Positions 5,738 through 8,090 of a DNA stretch of 8,090 bases are shown piece by piece (within the stretch, counting starts at the first letter, position 1; each line of letters starts with the position of its first letter). The DNA comes from an uncultured Butyrivibrio sp. GTDB taxonomy: Bacteria > Bacillota > Clostridia > Lachnospirales > Lachnospiraceae. The notes beneath the pieces were generated by a model. The model did not search any database, was not told the DNA's origin, and worked only from the letters and a program-made list of their open reading frames with translations. The position numbers were made by a program, and so were the translations under genes. The DNA is taken from positions 1 through 8,090 of the forward strand of contig NZ_CAMVPU010000106.1 in assembly GCF_947169445.1 (NCBI RefSeq), in the 5' to 3' direction.

Positions 5738-6604
5738 ATGTGGATATATATACTAATTGTTGTTTTATTACTGATACTTGGCTCCATAGCAGTTATTTAT
5801 CATGACATTCATTGTTTTGTTACGAGAAAATATGATGTCAGCACTGATAAATTAGACCGCGACTATACATTTGTTCTTTTATCGGATCTACATGGATATT
5901 CTTTTGGTAAGGATAATGAGAAGCTCCTTGCGAAGATTGATGAGATAGCGCCGGACTTTGTCCTTTGTGCCGGCGATATGTTTACCGGACATAAAATTGA
6001 TGGCAAGATTCAGTATGAGACAGGACTTCATGTTATGTCGGAGCTTGCCCGGAAATATCCTGTTTACATGGGGAACGGCAACCATGAACATAAGGTGAAG
6101 ACCTTTACACAGGAATTTGGTAATTTCTATGACAGATATCGCACTATGCTGAAAAAAGCCGGTGTGGTAGTACTTGAGAATGACAGTGTTTTTGCGCCGG
6201 ATTCAAATATTAGAATTTCGGGACTTGACCTTAGCCTTGATTATTTTCATAAGGTGACCAAACATAATATGGAGCAGGGCTATATTGAAAGGCTTCTTGG
6301 AAAAAGTGATAAGAACAGATTCCAGATTCTGATAGCCCATAATCCTATATACTTTAGTGAATACATCCAGTGGGGGGCTGATCTTTCGGTTTCCGGCCAT
6401 GTACATGGTGGAATAATCAGACTTCCTTTTATTGGAGGCGTAATTTCTCCTGCTATTGCTCTTTTTCCAAGGTTTGACGGTGGGAAATTTGAAAAGGATG
6501 GCAAGACCATGATCCTTAGCAGGGGGCTTGGAACTCACAGCATCCATGTGAGAATGTTTAATCCATGTGAACTTGATGTAATAACAGTTCATGGTTCCAA
6601 GTGA
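5738..6604 (+). CDS. Membrane-anchored calcineurin-like metallophosphoesterase (YkuE/YaeI type)
   Basis: The 288-residue protein has one N-terminal hydrophobic helix (about 2-21) and then a metallophosphoesterase domain whose five metal-binding blocks are all present: SDLHG with D50 and H52, GD with D80 (CAGDMF), GNHE with N115 and H116, H201 in IAHNP, and GHVHGG (220-225) with H221 and H223. These coordinate a dimetal centre that hydrolyses phosphate mono- or diesters; relatives include YkuE, YaeI and LpxH-like enzymes, but the substrate is not predictable here. Positive charges lie only after the helix (R30, K31, K38, R41), which by the positive-inside rule suggests a cytoplasmic catalytic domain; this is inference, and no cleavable signal or Tat motif is seen. 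GGAAGAG at 5723-5729 lies 8 nt before the ATG. It is 47 nt upstream of scpA with no terminator between, so cotranscription is likely. Confidence 0.92.
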   Translation: MWIYILIVVLLLILGSIAVIYHDIHCFVTRKYDVSTDKLDRDYTFVLLSDLHGYSFGKDNEKLLAKIDEIAPDFVLCAGDMFTGHKIDGKIQYETGLHVMSELARKYPVYMGNGNHEHKVKTFTQEFGNFYDRYRTMLKKAGVVVLENDSVFAPDSNIRISGLDLSLDYFHKVTKHNMEQGYIERLLGKSDKNRFQILIAHNPIYFSEYIQWGADLSVSGHVHGGIIRLPFIGGVISPAIALFPRFDGGKFEKDGKTMILSRGLGTHSIHVRMFNPCELDVITVHGSK

Positions 6605-6651
6605 AAAATGAGTGATGTTTTTTGTTTTGATGAGTTTTACAGGGGAGTAAT

Positions 6652-7401
6652 ATGAGCCTTGAAGTTAAATTGCAGGTGTTTGAGGGACCGCTTGACCTTC
6701 TTTTGCATCTGATTGATAAGAACCAGATAGATATATATGATATTCCTATTGCTACTATAACAGAGCAGTATATGGAATATATTAATGCCATGCAGAGGGA
6801 TGATATGGATGTCACCAGCGAATTCCTTGTTATGGCAGCGACACTGATAGATATTAAGTGTAAAATGCTTCTTCCTAAAGAGGTCAATGAAGAAGGCGAA
6901 GAAGAGGATCCAAGAGCAGAGCTTGTTGAGAAGCTTCTTGAATACAAGATGTACAAATATATGGCTTATGAGCTTCGTGATAAGCAACTGGATGCAGGAC
7001 TTTCCTGGTTCAGGAATAAGAATATTCCTAAAGAGGTTAAGGAGTACGAGCCTCCGCTTGATCTATCTGATCTGATAGGTGATGCAACATTATCCAAGCT
7101 GAACGCTATTTTCCAGGATCTTTTAAAGAGACAGGAAGATAAGGTGGACCCTATTCGTAGTAAGTTCGGCAATATAGAAAAAGAAGAAATTGATATGGAC
7201 GCAAAGACCTTGTATATCAGGGCGTACATTCGTGAACATTCCAAATTTAGTTTCAGACAGCTTCTTGAAAAACAGCACAGTAAGACGGAAATTATAGTTA
7301 CTTTCCTTGTGATGCTAGAGGAAATGAAGCTTGGCGAGATCGAAATAGAGCAGGAAACTACATTTGGAGATATAATTATCAGTTCCAGAAAGGCAAGTTA
7401 A
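6652..7401 (+). CDS. scpA: Segregation and condensation protein A (kleisin subunit)
   Basis: ScpA is the kleisin of the bacterial SMC-ScpAB condensin, which loads at origin regions and helps separate sister chromosomes. The 249 residues match the family length. The N-terminal block is diagnostic: VKLQVFEGPLDLLLHLIDKN (5-24), then IYDIPIATITEQY (28-40) and EFLVMAATLIDIKCKMLLP (57-75), which bind the SMC neck. An acidic linker (EEGEEED, 80-86) and a central region that ScpB grips follow, and residues about 183-246 form the C-terminal winged helix that caps the other SMC head (FSFRQLLEKQHSKTEIIVTF, 199-218). AGGGGAG at 6641-6647 sits 4 nt before the ATG, a slightly short spacing. It is followed by scpB after 3 nt, so the two are almost certainly cotranscribed and made in balanced amounts. 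Confidence 0.97.
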   Translation: MSLEVKLQVFEGPLDLLLHLIDKNQIDIYDIPIATITEQYMEYINAMQRDDMDVTSEFLVMAATLIDIKCKMLLPKEVNEEGEEEDPRAELVEKLLEYKMYKYMAYELRDKQLDAGLSWFRNKNIPKEVKEYEPPLDLSDLIGDATLSKLNAIFQDLLKRQEDKVDPIRSKFGNIEKEEIDMDAKTLYIRAYIREHSKFSFRQLLEKQHSKTEIIVTFLVMLEEMKLGEIEIEQETTFGDIIISSRKAS

Positions 7402-7404
7402 AAG

Positions 7405-7974
7405 ATGACAAAAGAAGAGGGAGCAGCTGTTGTAGAAGCAATTCTTTTTACAATGGGTGATTCTGTTGAAATAAGTGCATTGGCAAAGGCTATAGAGGTT
7501 GATGCCAAGGAAGTAAAAAAATATATTGAGTATTTAAAAGAGAAATACGCTAAAAGTGATAGCGGTATTGGGCTTATTGAATTGGAAAAATCCGTTCAAT
7601 TATGTACCAGGAAGGAAATGTATGAGTATCTGGTAAGAATTGCCAAGGCGCCTAAAAAGGCCAATCTTACTGATTCTCTTATGGAAACGCTATCTATTAT
7701 TGCATATAAGCAGCCGATTACCAGATTGGAAGTTGAGAAAATAAGAGGCGTAAATTCGGATCATGCAGTCAATCGTCTTGTGGAATTCGGACTTGTTCAG
7801 GAACTGGGACGCCTTGACGCTCCGGGCAGACCACTCCTTTTTGGAACTACTGAAGAATTCTTAAGAAGCTTTGGAGTTAAGTCACTTGAAGAACTGCCGT
7901 CTATAGGAACTGTGCAGGTTGAGGAATTCAAGGCACAGGCGGAAGAAGAGATTAACGTTAAACTTGATATCTGA
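7405..7974 (+). CDS. scpB: Segregation and condensation protein B
   Basis: ScpB dimerises and wraps around the central part of ScpA, completing the SMC-ScpAB complex on the nucleoid. The 189-residue length is normal. It has two winged-helix domains: about 6-80 (VVEAILFTMGDSVEISALAKAI at the start) and about 88-160, which carries the family hallmark LSIIAYKQPITRLEVEKIRG (96-115) and GRPLLFGTTEEFLRSFGVKS (141-160). A short acidic tail follows. The ATG is 3 nt after the scpA stop; AGAAAGG at 7387-7393, inside the end of scpA, is a weak Shine-Dalgarno, which suggests translational coupling. A strong terminator starts 38 nt after its stop, so the unit ends here. Confidence 0.97.
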   Translation: MTKEEGAAVVEAILFTMGDSVEISALAKAIEVDAKEVKKYIEYLKEKYAKSDSGIGLIELEKSVQLCTRKEMYEYLVRIAKAPKKANLTDSLMETLSIIAYKQPITRLEVEKIRGVNSDHAVNRLVEFGLVQELGRLDAPGRPLLFGTTEEFLRSFGVKSLEELPSIGTVQVEEFKAQAEEEINVKLDI

Positions 7975-8011
7975 CAATAAAACAATTATTTATGTACAAT
8001 TCATAAAACAC

Positions 8012-8052
8012 AGGAAAAATGCTGAATTTTTTATGCATTTTTCCTTTTTTTT
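8012..8052 (+). terminator. Rho-independent terminator of the scpAB unit
   Basis: AGGAAAAATGC (8012-8022) and GCATTTTTCCT (8035-8045) make a perfect 11-bp stem with a 12-nt AT-rich loop, followed by eight thymines (8045-8052). Confidence 0.9.
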
Positions 8053-8063
8053 GCCATTTTTTA

Positions 8064-8072
8064 TGATACAAT
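8064..8072 (+). promoter_or_regulatory. Possible extended -10 promoter for a gene beyond the right edge
   Basis: TGATACAAT matches TGn plus TACAAT (8067-8072), the same extended -10 seen before ackA. The -35 position falls in the T-run of the terminator. An alternative pairing is TTGCCA (8051-8056) with TATTCT (8074-8079) at 17 bp. Either would drive a rightward gene starting outside the window. Confidence 0.35.
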
Positions 8073-8090
8073 ATATTCTGACTTATGTTG

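Noticed and set aside
6203..6592. Minus-strand open frame of 129 codons
   Set aside because: Antisense to the metallophosphoesterase with all its metal-binding motifs; no support of its own.
6558..6987. Two overlapping minus-strand frames of 116 and 132 codons
   Set aside because: Both are antisense to scpA and the short gap before it; they overlap each other and show no family motif.
1..8090. Defence system, mobile element or CRISPR array
   Set aside because: No transposase, integrase, nuclease, toxin-like or repeat-spacer structure was found; the genes are housekeeping or common transport and regulatory families.

Overview
The window looks like ordinary chromosomal DNA from a low-GC Gram-positive anaerobe, most likely a clostridial member of the family Lachnospiraceae (Butyrivibrio/Roseburia-like). 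This is inferred from the AT-rich composition, the close TTGnnn/TATAAT-type promoters, purine-rich Shine-Dalgarno sites, the U-tailed intrinsic terminators and the gene set (tmcAL, ackA, rpsU, scpAB). No genome comparison could be run. No mobile element, CRISPR array, tRNA or rRNA is visible, and every complete gene is intact.

Layout. Bases 1-911 (minus strand) hold the N-terminal 303 codons of tmcAL, a tRNA-Met cytidine acetate ligase cut by the left edge. A 184-bp divergent intergenic region follows, with a good promoter for ackA (acetate kinase, 1096-2289). ackA stands alone and ends at a strong terminator near 2363-2402. A 211-bp gene-free stretch carries a promoter and repeats, then a cupin-type AraC/XylS family regulator (2614-3474). 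Only 13 bp after its stop begins the very strong promoter of rpsU (ribosomal protein bS21, 3612-3788), which has a ~90-nt structured leader and a bidirectional-looking terminator. Next is a single ABC exporter half-transporter (best start 3920, end 5653), whose terminator hairpin contains its own stop codon. The last unit is a membrane-anchored metallophosphoesterase (5738-6604) followed by scpA (6652-7401) and scpB (7405-7974), closed by a perfect 11-bp terminator stem; a promoter for an unseen gene lies at the right edge.

How the genes fit together. ackA supplies ATP from acetyl phosphate and releases acetate, while its divergent neighbour TmcAL consumes acetate and ATP to acetylate the wobble cytidine of elongator tRNA-Met, so the two share a metabolite. 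ScpA and ScpB are the non-SMC subunits of the bacterial condensin. The AraC regulator, bS21 and the ABC exporter have no obvious shared pathway.

I found no convincing new multi-gene system. The points most worth checking are non-coding: the rpsU leader with tandem Shine-Dalgarno-like repeats, the dyad in the ackA leader, the 21-bp-spaced repeats at the AraC promoter, the apparent lack of a terminator between the AraC gene and rpsU, and the phosphoesterase placed in front of scpAB.
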